Notes: generated by a model not told the origin, from the letters alone. A DNA stretch of 29,376 nt from an uncultured Lachnospiraceae bacterium (GCA_910588815.1 CAJUQY010000037.1:1-29376); one strand, 5' to 3'. Counted from the first letter of the stretch, positions 14,297 to 23,300 are shown. Made by a program: numbers and translations.

Positions 14297-14691
14297 AATC
14301 CTGTTCCTTTCTGAGATATAAAATGAAATGTTGTGGGCAAGCGAGACATCGAAAAGGCCCCCTGTCCATTCGGACAGAGGGCGAACATAACCTTCGCGGT
14401 ACCACCTCTATTTTAAGAAGCCCTCACGGACTTCCCCTTATGGAGAACGGCCGGCTGAATTCGATTCCGCGAACGAAACGTCCGCACCGGAGCCCGCAAG
14501 CAGCTTCTCCTGCACGATAACGGATGCCTCCGGCCATTCCTACTGAGTCTTGTTCCTTTGACTGTTCAGACTGGCGGCTGGGAGATGTATTCGGACCGGG
14601 GCCGCCTGCATCCTTCCACCAAGCGGATGCTCTCTTGGAAGCGGGGAACCCGGCTTACTTCTTCTCGTCAAAGCCTTTGAGATATTGGTCT
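14297..14691 (-). promoter_or_regulatory. Tyrosine T-box riboswitch leader of tyrS
   Basis: On the minus strand the leader carries the T-box core AGAGGTGGTACCGCG (plus 14395-14409), which pairs with the tRNA acceptor end, and 12 nt later a terminator stem GCCCTCTGTCC/GGACAGGGGGC (plus 14382-14357) followed by TTTTC. In stem I the sequence GAATACATC contains TAC (plus 14587-14589), fitting a tyrosine specifier. The specifier assignment rests on position and on the downstream gene. Confidence 0.9.
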
Positions 14692-14697
14692 ACTGGC

Positions 14698-14725
14698 ATT
14701 ATAACAGAAAAAAAGAAAAATGCAA
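14698..14725 (-). promoter_or_regulatory. Sigma-A promoter of the tyrS T-box transcript
   Basis: Minus strand: -35 TTGCAT (plus 14720-14725), 16 bp, consensus -10 TATAAT (plus 14698-14703). Transcription would begin near 14691. Confidence 0.75.
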
Positions 14726-14803
14726 GAGTTTTCAAAACTGTAGGTAAAATAAAAGCGGTTTCATGGAATTTTTTTTCATAAAATGCGTGAGGGGAGGCCG
14801 TGA

Positions 14804-15316
14804 ATGATGGCGGAACAGAAGGAGAAAAAGAAAGGGAGCAGGGTAACTCTGGCTGCGTGTATCGTGGTCATCGTGATTTTGCTTGCGGCGGTATTTGTGC
14901 TGTGGAGCCAAAAAAAAGACAAAAAGGAAACGGTGGACAGAACGGTTTCGGAGGGACTGGTCGTCGACGGAAATATCGACCGGAAAGCTTCCGACGCCAG
15001 GTTTACGACCGACATGAACATGATTTGGACTTTCCCGTCGGGCAGCGCGGTGTCTGACAATGCCATAGTGGGAAATTCGGAGAGCAATGAGTACGAATGC
15101 TATTTTGAAGTGTATCTGGACAATGAGGAACAGACGCTGCTTTACAGCTCCCCGGTGATTCCCGTGGGAAAAAGGCTGGATGAGCTGAAGCTGAATCAGG
15201 TGCTGCCGGACGGAGCTTATGACGCCATATGCACGTATCACATTTTGGATGATGAAGACCCGGAGCGAGAGCTGGGGACGGTTTCCTTTGCCGTGAGCCT
15301 GATGGTCGTCCGGTGA
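14804..15316 (+). CDS. Single-pass membrane protein of unknown function
   Basis: 170 aa (second ATG three bases later also possible), with GGGGAGG 6 nt before. Basic N terminus, membrane segment ~14-34 (VTLAACIVVIVILLAAVFVLW), then an extracellular domain of ~130 residues with alternating strands (YECYFEVYLDNEEQTLLYSS, 96-115; LGTVSFAVSLMVV at the end). The fold looks like a small beta sandwich. It lies just upstream of the secreted proteins and in the same direction, so I suspect it anchors or assembles them. No lipobox. Confidence 0.6.
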   Translation: MMAEQKEKKKGSRVTLAACIVVIVILLAAVFVLWSQKKDKKETVDRTVSEGLVVDGNIDRKASDARFTTDMNMIWTFPSGSAVSDNAIVGNSESNEYECYFEVYLDNEEQTLLYSSPVIPVGKRLDELKLNQVLPDGAYDAICTYHILDDEDPERELGTVSFAVSLMVVR

Positions 15317-15373
15317 TCCGGAGATAATTATGATATATATGCTTATGGACTGACGCCGATAAGATGGTAGATA

Positions 15374-15402
15374 TTGTCGGCGCGCCGGAAGCTATATATA
15401 AA
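15374..15402 (+). promoter_or_regulatory. Possible promoter of the secreted protein gene
   Basis: TTGTCG (15374-15379), 17 bp, TATAAA (15397-15402), in a strikingly A/T-rich tract followed by AAGGAGG at 15418-15424. A GCCGATA/TGTCGGC hairpin overlaps the -35. Confidence 0.4.
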
Positions 15403-15433
15403 TATAATAATTTTTTAAGGAGGACTGATTTTT

Positions 15434-16531
15434 ATGAAATCTCGATTTGCAAAAATGACAGCGGCAACCTTGGCGATGAGCATGTGCCTCTCGGCGACCG
15501 TGTTTGCGTCAGGGGCGGCGGCGCCCGCTCCGAATACGGCGACAAAAGGAAGCTTTGATACGTCTTTCGACGTCTATTCGCCGGCGCTCCATGTCAGCGT
15601 TCCGCTGAAGGCCGACATTGAGGTCAATCCCATGGCGGATTCCACTGCCACCAGTGTGAAGCAGTTCAGCGTCGCTTCCAACAGCATTGATATTGTAAAT
15701 GCATCGGTGGATACGGAAGCGGATGCGGCCATCCCGGTCAATGTCACGGTGAATGCCGCCATCACAAAGGCGGGGGACGGCGTTGTGACGGAATATAATA
15801 CCTTCACCGCAGATCCCACTTCCACAAAAAAGAGGATCCATCTGGAACTCACCGAGGCGGCCACCGCGGCTGCATTGGACGAAACTAACAGAGCGGCGGG
15901 CACCGGCGATGCCAGTAAGCTTCTGGATCTCGCAAGTGTTCCGGTTAAGACTGCCGCAGTATATACCGGTGCAACGAACAAGGCGATGATTACAAAATAT
16001 GGCTCCCTGCTTTCCATGGATATTGGCGTACCGACGCTTGAGAGTGGGGCGTCTTCCTTTACGGCAGATCCGACCAAGGTGAAGGCGACGGTTGGCTCCT
16101 TTGCCGTTACCGGTGTGGCCAACACCAATGCGGACTGGAAGGCAGACGACGTCGCAGTGGCCATTACATACAATGTAAAAGCCAGCCAGGCGCTGAATAT
16201 TGCCACGCCTACGCTTACGGCGGTCACCTGGGCATCGGGGACAAGTGCAACAGATCTGGCTATCACGGTGCCGGATGTAGGGGAAGCCACGGTTGCCGGA
16301 GTGGGCGCACATAACGACAATTCCGAGTATAAGGATTACCTCTGGGCCGAAGAGGCATATAAGGTAGAGTATGTGGAGAATGCCGGTAAGACAGATGCAA
16401 AGATTACTCTGAAAAAGGATGACTCTGGCTTGGCGTTCCTTACGGGCGACGATTACAAAACGAAGCCGCAGGATCTGATGGTCCTCCTGTCGGACGGACG
16501 TATGGTGGTGTCCACCCTGACCGTAAATTAA
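15434..16531 (+). CDS. Secreted surface protein, Ala/Thr/Val-rich
   Basis: 365 aa. Signal peptide 1-26 (MKSRFAKMTAATLAMSMCLSATVFA, cleavage near ASG). The mature protein has no cysteine and little charge patterning: long stretches of Ala, Thr, Val and Asp in alternating patterns typical of beta-sandwich surface fibres, e.g. VSVPLKADIEVNPM at ~55-68 and AITYNVKASQALNIATP. No LPXTG, S-layer or choline-binding motif, so attachment is unexplained. The excellent AAGGAGG site, own promoter and following stem-loop suggest the most abundant product of the locus. The VPLKADIEVNP segment resembles the early part of the 290-aa protein encoded next (VSFPTDIRAHLDP), so the two may share a fold. Confidence 0.7.
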   Translation: MKSRFAKMTAATLAMSMCLSATVFASGAAAPAPNTATKGSFDTSFDVYSPALHVSVPLKADIEVNPMADSTATSVKQFSVASNSIDIVNASVDTEADAAIPVNVTVNAAITKAGDGVVTEYNTFTADPTSTKKRIHLELTEAATAAALDETNRAAGTGDASKLLDLASVPVKTAAVYTGATNKAMITKYGSLLSMDIGVPTLESGASSFTADPTKVKATVGSFAVTGVANTNADWKADDVAVAITYNVKASQALNIATPTLTAVTWASGTSATDLAITVPDVGEATVAGVGAHNDNSEYKDYLWAEEAYKVEYVENAGKTDAKITLKKDDSGLAFLTGDDYKTKPQDLMVLLSDGRMVVSTLTVN

Positions 16532-16616
16532 CCAGAAGGATTTAAGTGGTTACGGACGGACCAAAGCGGACGGCTGCTTGTAGCTTATGAGTGGGTGTTT
16601 CTACCATGCCCATTTA

Positions 16617-16643
16617 CCGGCTTACCCGAAAAGGGTAAGCCGG
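16617..16643 (+). other. Strong intergenic stem-loop without T run
   Basis: CCGGCTTACCC (16617-16627) and GGGTAAGCCGG (16633-16643) form an 11-bp perfect stem with a GAAAA loop and no T run after it. It lies between the secreted protein gene and the next, where it could protect the upstream mRNA from 3' decay or lower downstream expression. Confidence 0.65.
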
Positions 16644-16677
16644 ATTCTATGCATCGAAATATAGGGGAAGTGATAGG

Positions 16678-17550
16678 ATGAGGAAAAAAACAGTTCTGTT
16701 TTTGGCGGTAATATTGCTTGGGCGGAGTTTGAAGGTGATGGCGGAGGAGCCGCCGAAGGATATTCTATACAACGTGTCGTTTCCCACAGATATCCGGGCC
16801 CACCTGGATCCGGGAAATCTGAGCGGGAGAGGGCAGGTTTTTTCTGACTGTTATACTGTGGAAAATTATGGGAACAGGGATGTTGCCATTAAGATAAAAA
16901 ATATAGAGCTGTATGATGCAGACAGCCATTCCAAAGTCAAAGAGACAGTAGACGTGGATATGGTATGGAAAAATGAAGCGGAGCAGATGGAGACGGTATT
17001 GCATGTGGCGGAGGGGATTCAGGATGAATATGTGCTTTTCCTGGCGGCAGCGGAATATGGCAGGTGCGGCGAATTTCTGAGCCTTCGTGAGAATAGCTCC
17101 GGTTTCTTTTATTTTACGGGGACCTTCCATTCTGATGCGGATATTGTGGAGGAAGATGGGAAAATGACGGCTCGTTTTGATTATGAAATCGTCCACGTTG
17201 GAGATGGGGAAAAGGAGGGGAATTCTTATGAACCAACGGCCGAGGCATGGGAGGACTTGGAAGAGAACCGGGAAAGCTCTGAGTCTGCAGAAATGGGAAC
17301 TATGGGGGAAGCTGAAACGATTGCGGAGACAGGAACCATGGGGGAAGTTGAATCCCCAGGGGAGCTTGGGGGAGATGAGATTGCAGGGCAGATAGAATCT
17401 GTGGCCGCGGAGAAAGCGGCGGATCAGGATAAGCGCGGGACGGAGCCTGAGGAGATGACTGGGGAGGCCGCAAAAAGCGAGACGCACGGAACGGAGACAG
17501 AAGGGATGTCGGAGGAAGAGACGGATGGTATGCCAAGCACTGACCTTTGA
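16678..17550 (+). CDS. Second secreted protein with acidic repetitive tail
   Basis: 290 aa. Signal peptide 1-22 (ending KVMA before EEPP). Residues 25-180 form a beta-rich domain with two conserved-looking strands (YTVENYGNRDVAIKIKNIELYD at ~61-82), reminiscent of the 365-aa protein before it. From ~190 the chain is low-complexity, rich in Glu, Gly, Thr and Met, with a repeated ETGTMGE-like unit, ending without a membrane anchor or sorting signal. It may be a minor component or a partner of the preceding secreted protein (inference). AGGGGAAGTG precedes the ATG. Confidence 0.65.
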   Translation: MRKKTVLFLAVILLGRSLKVMAEEPPKDILYNVSFPTDIRAHLDPGNLSGRGQVFSDCYTVENYGNRDVAIKIKNIELYDADSHSKVKETVDVDMVWKNEAEQMETVLHVAEGIQDEYVLFLAAAEYGRCGEFLSLRENSSGFFYFTGTFHSDADIVEEDGKMTARFDYEIVHVGDGEKEGNSYEPTAEAWEDLEENRESSESAEMGTMGEAETIAETGTMGEVESPGELGGDEIAGQIESVAAEKAADQDKRGTEPEEMTGEAAKSETHGTETEGMSEEETDGMPSTDL

Positions 17551-18727
17551 AAACCTGTTTGATGATGGCGAGAATTTCTGGTTTACGGAATTTCATTATA
17601 ATGCACTGTTTAAAATGGATAAGAAAGACTGGAAACCGGAATTGGTCGGGGTGTTTCCGGAGGAAGCCTTCTGCCAGGGCAGGTTATATACATCGACGGT
17701 AAGCTGCCGGGATAAGCTATATTTTGCACCGTATATGGCGGGGGAAATAGCGGAGTATGATTTGGGGCGGAAGGAGTTTGGAAAAATTCTGGTGCCGATG
17801 CCCCGAAAAAACTTCCGGACCCCATGGGAATCAGAGAAATTTTTTAAGGCTGCTGTTTTGAGGGAGAGGATTTATTTTATACCCTACCATTATCCTGCAA
17901 TCCTGTGTCATGACATTGAAACAGGACAATTGAGCAGCTTCGACTCCTGGGTGGATGAAGTGGAGGAGCACCGTGTAAATGAATGGGGATATTTTATTGA
18001 GTATGAGATCATTGGAACGCAGCTCATACTTCCCTGTATGTGTGCGGAGATGATTGTCGTTTTTGATACTGTGACAGGAGGCTCGAAAGTTTTTGGGGCA
18101 GATGCGACAGGATATGCATGTAAATACTGCGGATGCTGTCGAATTGGGGATGCTGTCTATTTCATATCGTCGGATGGAACTGTTTCCAAGAGGGCCTTGG
18201 GCTTAGAAAGACTTGGGATTGTGCATTTGCCGGGCGCAGGTGCTGAGGAAGTTGAATTTTATCCTGTGCGGCAGGCGGGAAAGTACCTGTATTTGTTTCC
18301 GTTTCAGGGAGGAAACCAGGGCTTCAGGCTTGATCCGGAGACAGGACGGGCGGAAAGAGAGAAATTGTTTGATGTGGAAAACAGCGCCGGCGGGGGAAGC
18401 TGGAAATTTCTTACCGCCCTTTCTTGTGACGGAAAACTGTATGCAGTCGATGAGGATAACCGCTCTTTCATAGAATATGATTTTACAGAGGGAAGGCGGA
18501 GGTCACGCAGGCTTTTTGCATCCAGACAGGAACAGGAGCGGATTGACGAATATAGAAGGCGCGCGCTTATGAGGGCGTTTCACGAAAATATTGTTGCAGA
18601 AGGAGAACTGTACTCTTTGACCTGTATGTTAAAGGCTCTGCAGGAAGAACCTGCCTTGGAACTGAAGGGGACACAGGAAGTAGAGAGGACGGGAAGAAAA
18701 ATATATCAGGTGTCCAAAGGTGAATGA
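17525..18727 (+). CDS. Cytoplasmic beta-propeller-like protein
   Basis: 400 aa, starting inside the previous gene (26-nt overlap), with GGAGG 9 nt before the ATG; the overlap argues for coupled translation. No signal peptide. Successive blades of ~45-50 residues with motifs such as GRLYTSTVSCRDKLYFAPY, RIYFIPYHYPAIL, DAVYFISSDGTVSKR and GKLYAVDEDN point to a six- or seven-bladed propeller. The last ~70 residues are helical and charged. Function unknown; its place before the ligase and acyltransferase genes suggests a scaffold or sensor for the glycan-modifying enzymes. Confidence 0.6.
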   Translation: MVCQALTFENLFDDGENFWFTEFHYNALFKMDKKDWKPELVGVFPEEAFCQGRLYTSTVSCRDKLYFAPYMAGEIAEYDLGRKEFGKILVPMPRKNFRTPWESEKFFKAAVLRERIYFIPYHYPAILCHDIETGQLSSFDSWVDEVEEHRVNEWGYFIEYEIIGTQLILPCMCAEMIVVFDTVTGGSKVFGADATGYACKYCGCCRIGDAVYFISSDGTVSKRALGLERLGIVHLPGAGAEEVEFYPVRQAGKYLYLFPFQGGNQGFRLDPETGRAEREKLFDVENSAGGGSWKFLTALSCDGKLYAVDEDNRSFIEYDFTEGRRRSRRLFASRQEQERIDEYRRRALMRAFHENIVAEGELYSLTCMLKALQEEPALELKGTQEVERTGRKIYQVSKGE

Positions 18728-20113
18728 ATGGAGACAATAATCAAAGAAAGCATCTTATATTCAGATTATATTGCGATTGCAGATGATCGGGACAGAAAAA
18801 TTACATATAAAGAGCTGGCGCGGAGGGCAAAAAAATTGAAATCCTGTATGGAAGAGAGAAGCCTGATTTTTATACTATGCGACCGGCAAATGGAAACCGT
18901 GGAGTTTCTGTATGAAATCCTGTACTTAAACCTGGTTCCCCTATTATTGGATGACGAGATTGACGGCGGGCTGTTGGATAATTTACTTGCGCTCTACCGT
19001 CCGCAGTATATTTACGGCAGAAAGTCGCGGGACATTCATGGAGGATATGTGATTAAGGCGGAGTGGGACCAGCATGTTTTGTTAAAAACAGGAAATTTTC
19101 CATATGAAATTCATCGGGATGTGGCGGTGCTTATGTCGACAAGCGGGACGACGGGGAGTGCGAAGCTGGTTAAGCTGAGTTATGGAAATCTGCGGAGCAA
19201 CGCGGAACAGGTGAGTGGCTGTATGGATATTCGGCCCGGACAGAAAGGACTGCATTCCTCTTCCTTCGGTCATGTGTATGGATTGGCTTTTTATATCTGG
19301 CATTGGTATTGCGGAGCGACCATACTGATTACAGGGGAGCCGATGCTCAGCAGCAAATTCGGTGAATTTTATACAAGGGAGAAGGTCAATAATTTGGGCA
19401 GCACACCATATGGCTATCAGATTTTGCGGAGAATTGGGTTTTGGACTCCTGCCAGGCTGGAATATTTGCATTGGGCGATGTCCGGGGGAGCGCCCATGCC
19501 GGAGAGTGAACAAAAAAACATGGTGTCTTATATGGGAGACAAGTTCTGGATTGGTTATGGAATGACAGAAACCGCCAGCGCCCTCTCATGCATAAACCTT
19601 AAAAGGGAGAATGGTAAATGGGGATCTGTGGGACGGCCGTTAAAAGATGTGCGGATCGTGGCAGACAGCGGTACAGGTGAGCTGATTGTAAAGAGCAGAA
19701 GCGTATGCATGGGATATGCGGAAAACAGCCGGCAGCTGGCGGACGGCGACAGGAACCATGGGATTTTGCATACGGGGGATGTGGTGGAGATAGATGAGGA
19801 CGGCTATATTTATTTGAAAGGCCGTATAAAACGGTATGTGAACATGCTGGGAAAGAGGGTCAGCCTTGACGAGGTGGAAGCATATTTGAAGAATCAATAT
19901 ACGGGAATGGAATTTGCGTGTGTCGGGGAAGAAAACCACATCACGGTTTTCTGTGCGGGAAAGGAAAAAGGATTGGAAAGGTACGTCCCGGTTTTGTTGG
20001 ATCGGGTGATGAAAATGCCGGCCCGATTGATTTCCTGTATCGCTTTGGAAAAGCTGCCAAGGAGCAGCTCCGGGAAAACGGCATATGACCGATTGACACG
20101 GGAATTGGAGTGA
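18728..20113 (+). CDS. Adenylate-forming ligase (AMP-binding, DltA-like class)
   Basis: 461 aa, beginning 1 nt after the previous stop codon. P-loop STSGTTGSAK (137-146), aromatic/TE motif YGMTETASA, HTGD and the K/GRIKRYVNMLGKRVSLDEVEAYL hinge region, and the C-terminal catalytic lysine K450 in SSSGK are all present, so it should be active. Such enzymes activate a carboxylic acid with ATP and load it on CoA or a carrier protein. An acyl carrier protein gene follows one gene later, so the product is probably an acyl- or aminoacyl-ACP. The substrate cannot be read off; DltA-like amino acid or a short acyl chain are both possible. Shorter than standalone DltA by ~40 residues. Confidence 0.85.
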   Translation: METIIKESILYSDYIAIADDRDRKITYKELARRAKKLKSCMEERSLIFILCDRQMETVEFLYEILYLNLVPLLLDDEIDGGLLDNLLALYRPQYIYGRKSRDIHGGYVIKAEWDQHVLLKTGNFPYEIHRDVAVLMSTSGTTGSAKLVKLSYGNLRSNAEQVSGCMDIRPGQKGLHSSSFGHVYGLAFYIWHWYCGATILITGEPMLSSKFGEFYTREKVNNLGSTPYGYQILRRIGFWTPARLEYLHWAMSGGAPMPESEQKNMVSYMGDKFWIGYGMTETASALSCINLKRENGKWGSVGRPLKDVRIVADSGTGELIVKSRSVCMGYAENSRQLADGDRNHGILHTGDVVEIDEDGYIYLKGRIKRYVNMLGKRVSLDEVEAYLKNQYTGMEFACVGEENHITVFCAGKEKGLERYVPVLLDRVMKMPARLISCIALEKLPRSSSGKTAYDRLTRELE

Positions 20114-20131
20114 AAGGATGGAAGCTGTTTC

Positions 20132-21661
20132 ATGGAAGAAAGCTATATGAGACGCTTTGGGGACAGGAAGCTTGCGCTGGCGGGCGATAAAAGAATGTGC
20201 AGACATTTTTACCTGCAGTTTCGCTCCCTGCTGGATATCAGATATTATGGTTTTACCAGGCTCGATCTAAAGGACGGCGACGCAGCGGCCTTTTTTGAGG
20301 ATTTGCAGGATATAACAGTTGTGCCCATGAGGCCGTCTATGGTTTTTCAGGAAAATTTGCTGTTTGTTTTGTGTGTGGAACATGCTTTCCGGAGGGATTA
20401 TGATCGGGTGCTCTATCAGAAGGGACTGGAGTGGGGAACCGACTATATCGACGCATTGTATATCATTCAATATTACCGCCGGAAATACCGCACGGCGCTT
20501 CCGGAAAAGAAGCTGTGGATTTTTGGCGCCGGAAACAATGGAAAATATTACTATCAGAATTTTTTTAAGCGGGCTTACTCGGTTGCGGGGTTTGTTTCCA
20601 ATTTCGAGGGGGAAAAAGAATGCCGGGGGCTTCCCGTCATCCGGCCGGAGGAGCTTTTGAAACAGGAGAACGCCTATGTCGTGATCTGCAGCGACGCAGA
20701 CATTTTGATGGCGGAAAAACTCTGCAGGCTGGGGTTTCTTGGAGGCAGGGATTTTTGCTTTGCCGAAACTCTGCCCAAGGCGCTTTTCCATGCGGTCGGC
20801 ACTTGTCAGATTATTAATTCTGCCGATTGCTTGTATCGGAACAAGGAATTTTTTAGCCGGTATTATGGATGCAATTATTTTGAAAATGTGTATGATTTGT
20901 GCTCCGATGCAGATAACAGGAGGTTGAAGGCTTACGGGAAATTCTGCGACGTCGTATTTTATAATGTTGCGAATGCAGGTACAGACGAATTCAGAAATTA
21001 TGAACCATTGATTGCCCGTTATTATAAAAATGCGATGCAGATATCTATGCCCTTTTATTACTTTAAGGGTCAGATGATGCAGGCAACGGATGGTGTAAAT
21101 CCTTATGGGTTAAGAGCCTATGGGGGACAGCCGTTTTGGTTTCGGGGTGACCAGGAAATCAACCGCATGGTCGAGGAAGGGTGTGACATCGAAAAAATTG
21201 TTACAGAGGTTTCAAGGGAGAATTACTGGTCTTGTGAGGAGATTCTGAAAAATTTCAGGCGTGAGCTGAAAAAGGTGGAGGTGCTGGATCGGTTTTCTTC
21301 GTTTCCTATCAGACAATTCATAGAAGCCCATTACAGGGAAATATCCGTTTTTGTGGATGGCACACATTTTCATCGCCGGCTGTATATCTATATAGCCGAT
21401 CAGATAGCAAATGCCTTGGGGATGGAACCGATTTCGGATCCAGATGAAATCAAGGAGGCGGAAGCTCCTTTTAGTGCCATGCCGGTTTATCCATGCGTAC
21501 AGCATGCGTTAAAGATGGAGCAGCAGAACAGCTATCCGTTTTTCAATATAGAAAGAGGGGACGTCGAGTACCTGGATATCGGGGAGTATACGAGGCGCTA
21601 TGCCAGGTATGTCATGGATGTCCGCAATATGTATAAAACAACGGGAACGGACTGGAGATAA
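20132..21661 (+). CDS. Rossmann domain plus WcbI-like acyltransferase
   Basis: 509 aa. Residues ~1-120 unassigned; ~126-210 a Rossmann-like domain (LWIFGAGNNGKYYYQNF, GAG at 132-134, CDAD-like strand VVICSDAD); from ~220 a WcbI-like domain opening with VGTCQI (222-227), the typical GxCQ entry, and ending with FVDGTHFHRRLYIYIADQI, the part that in WcbI carries the conserved His. WcbI is a putative acetyl/acyltransferase of capsule biosynthesis. Between an acyl-activating ligase and an ACP, it probably moves the activated acyl group to the glycan. Start is the ATG at 20132, 13 nt after GGATGG; an internal ATG at 20147 is possible. Confidence 0.65.
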   Translation: MEESYMRRFGDRKLALAGDKRMCRHFYLQFRSLLDIRYYGFTRLDLKDGDAAAFFEDLQDITVVPMRPSMVFQENLLFVLCVEHAFRRDYDRVLYQKGLEWGTDYIDALYIIQYYRRKYRTALPEKKLWIFGAGNNGKYYYQNFFKRAYSVAGFVSNFEGEKECRGLPVIRPEELLKQENAYVVICSDADILMAEKLCRLGFLGGRDFCFAETLPKALFHAVGTCQIINSADCLYRNKEFFSRYYGCNYFENVYDLCSDADNRRLKAYGKFCDVVFYNVANAGTDEFRNYEPLIARYYKNAMQISMPFYYFKGQMMQATDGVNPYGLRAYGGQPFWFRGDQEINRMVEEGCDIEKIVTEVSRENYWSCEEILKNFRRELKKVEVLDRFSSFPIRQFIEAHYREISVFVDGTHFHRRLYIYIADQIANALGMEPISDPDEIKEAEAPFSAMPVYPCVQHALKMEQQNSYPFFNIERGDVEYLDIGEYTRRYARYVMDVRNMYKTTGTDWR

Positions 21662-21694
21662 AAGGATGAGGAAACTCTTACGGAGGAGAGGACA

Positions 21695-21925
21695 GTGAAG
21701 GGAAGAATACTGAAAATTTGCGGTGAATTATGCTGCAAAGAAATATCTATGGAGGAAGAGTTGATTGCGACCGGTCTTTTCGACTCCTTTAAGCTCATGG
21801 AACTGATATGTACCCTGGAGGAGGAATTTGATATCATATTTCTCCCGGAGGAGATCACAGAGCTGGATCATTTTTCCTGTGTGGATCATATGGTAGAATT
21901 ACTCAGCAAGAAAGTCAGAGAATAA
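21695..21925 (+). CDS. Acyl carrier protein
   Basis: 76 aa with a GTG start, just after GGAGGAGAGG. Carrier motif FDSFKLMEL gives the phosphopantetheine serine at Ser31, followed by the acidic helix LEEEFDIIFLPEEIT. Length and the DSF sequence match D-alanyl-carrier-type and polysaccharide-associated ACPs. It would carry the acyl group from the ligase to the WcbI-like protein. A phosphopantetheinyl transferase is not in the window. Confidence 0.85.
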   Translation: MKGRILKICGELCCKEISMEEELIATGLFDSFKLMELICTLEEEFDIIFLPEEITELDHFSCVDHMVELLSKKVRE

Positions 21926-21947
21926 AATTTATGCTGCGGAGGGCAAA

Positions 21948-23300
21948 ATGACAAAAATAACATCCATTACATATGTCAAAAACGGAGCGGCTTATATAGA
22001 GCGGTGTGTAAGGAGTGTGGCCAAGCAGTCTCTGCGGGAGATAGAGATCATTGTAGTTGACGGAGGAAGCACAGACGGTACTTTAACTGTTTTGGAAAGA
22101 TTATACCGGGAGGATCCCCGTATAAAGATTTTAACCAGTGAAGGAAGCGTCGGCGCTCAGTTTAATATGGCGTTTAAGATGGCAACAGGTGAATATATTG
22201 CGGTGTGTGAGGGTGATGATTATATTTTCCCTGATAAGTATGAGGCACAATATAAAATCGCAAAGAGGTATGATTTAGATGTGTTGCGGGCGTGCTATTA
22301 CCGTTTTTTTGAATGTGGAGGAAAAGAGTACAGATATAAAGTAGAAACCGGGCCGTCGAAGGAACGGTATGATCAGTTGATTGAAACGGAGGGCGGCGAT
22401 CAGTTTTTGGCGCTGGGGATTAATGGATTTTGGAATGGTATTTATCGGAGAGAATTTCTCGTTTCTCATAATATCTATATGAATGAAACGAAAGGCGCGG
22501 CATATCAGGATATTTCTTTTTCCTTTCTTTGTCAGCTATATGCAAAAAGGATATGGTTTATGAGTGACGCATATCACTGCTATAGAATTGATAATCCTGA
22601 AGCCTCTTCAAATGATTCAAAGTGCATTGACATGCATATAGAAGAATATGAATTGCTGAGGAAGAGATTGATTAAAAATGATCTTTGGGAAAGATGCCAA
22701 AGGATGTTTTTACTATGGGAATTGGGAAGCTATCAGTATTTTATAAATGAATGTTCCGGGGCAGATCGATTAAAAGAAGTCAGGAAGATCTGCCAGGCAT
22801 TGCTGGTACAGCACAGTAGGGATAATTCAAAAAAGGACAGACTGCCGGAAGGAACAATGGATTTGCTTCAGGCTCTGTTTTATGACAAAAATCGGTTTTG
22901 TGCTCTGATGCTGGATCAAGCTGGACAGAACGATAGAACTATACAATATTTTGAAAATCAAGGTGTGAATGAGAAAACCATGATATTATTCGGCGCAGGA
23001 CATTTTGGTGACATTATATATGATTTTTTAAAGCTTTCCCATAAGGAAATCATAGTGGTTGACAATAGTTTAAAGCTTCAATCGGAAGGCTATAAAAACC
23101 AAAAAGTACATCATCCGGATTTTATTGGGAGTTTTAATAAGGATTATCCGATTATTATTGCGAGTACTGTATGCGCCGGGGAGATGTATAAACAGTTGAA
23201 AGTGCTCGGTGTGGAGGATCGCAGAATTGTTATTTGTGACAATGAAGAGTTGTTTTTGAGAAAAATATTTGTAAGGCTGAACTGTAGATATGGATGCTAA
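21948..23300 (+). CDS. Family 2 glycosyltransferase with C-terminal Rossmann domain
   Basis: 450 aa, GGAGGG before the ATG. GT-A domain ~1-230: SITYVKNGAAYIERCVRSV, IIVVDGGSTDGT (nucleotide binding) and CEGDDY (metal-binding position of the DxD). Residues ~340-435 are a Rossmann-like domain with ILFGAGHFG (GAG at 349-351), similar to those in the neighbours. It transfers a sugar onto a growing glycan at the inner face of the membrane; donor and acceptor unknown. The DNA here is visibly richer in A and T than the flanking genes. Its 3' end overlaps the next gene by 11 nt. Confidence 0.85.
   Translation: MTKITSITYVKNGAAYIERCVRSVAKQSLREIEIIVVDGGSTDGTLTVLERLYREDPRIKILTSEGSVGAQFNMAFKMATGEYIAVCEGDDYIFPDKYEAQYKIAKRYDLDVLRACYYRFFECGGKEYRYKVETGPSKERYDQLIETEGGDQFLALGINGFWNGIYRREFLVSHNIYMNETKGAAYQDISFSFLCQLYAKRIWFMSDAYHCYRIDNPEASSNDSKCIDMHIEEYELLRKRLIKNDLWERCQRMFLLWELGSYQYFINECSGADRLKEVRKICQALLVQHSRDNSKKDRLPEGTMDLLQALFYDKNRFCALMLDQAGQNDRTIQYFENQGVNEKTMILFGAGHFGDIIYDFLKLSHKEIIVVDNSLKLQSEGYKNQKVHHPDFIGSFNKDYPIIIASTVCAGEMYKQLKVLGVEDRRIVICDNEELFLRKIFVRLNCRYGC

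Noticed and set aside
14804..17550. A TasA/SipW-type biofilm fibre operon or sortase-assembled pilus.
   Set aside because: No signal peptidase SipW, no camelysin-type sequence, no LPXTG or sortase gene in the window.
18728..21925. A classical dltABCD operon.
   Set aside because: The ligase and carrier resemble DltA and DltC, but there is no MBOAT DltB or DltD in the window, and a WcbI-like protein takes the transfer position.
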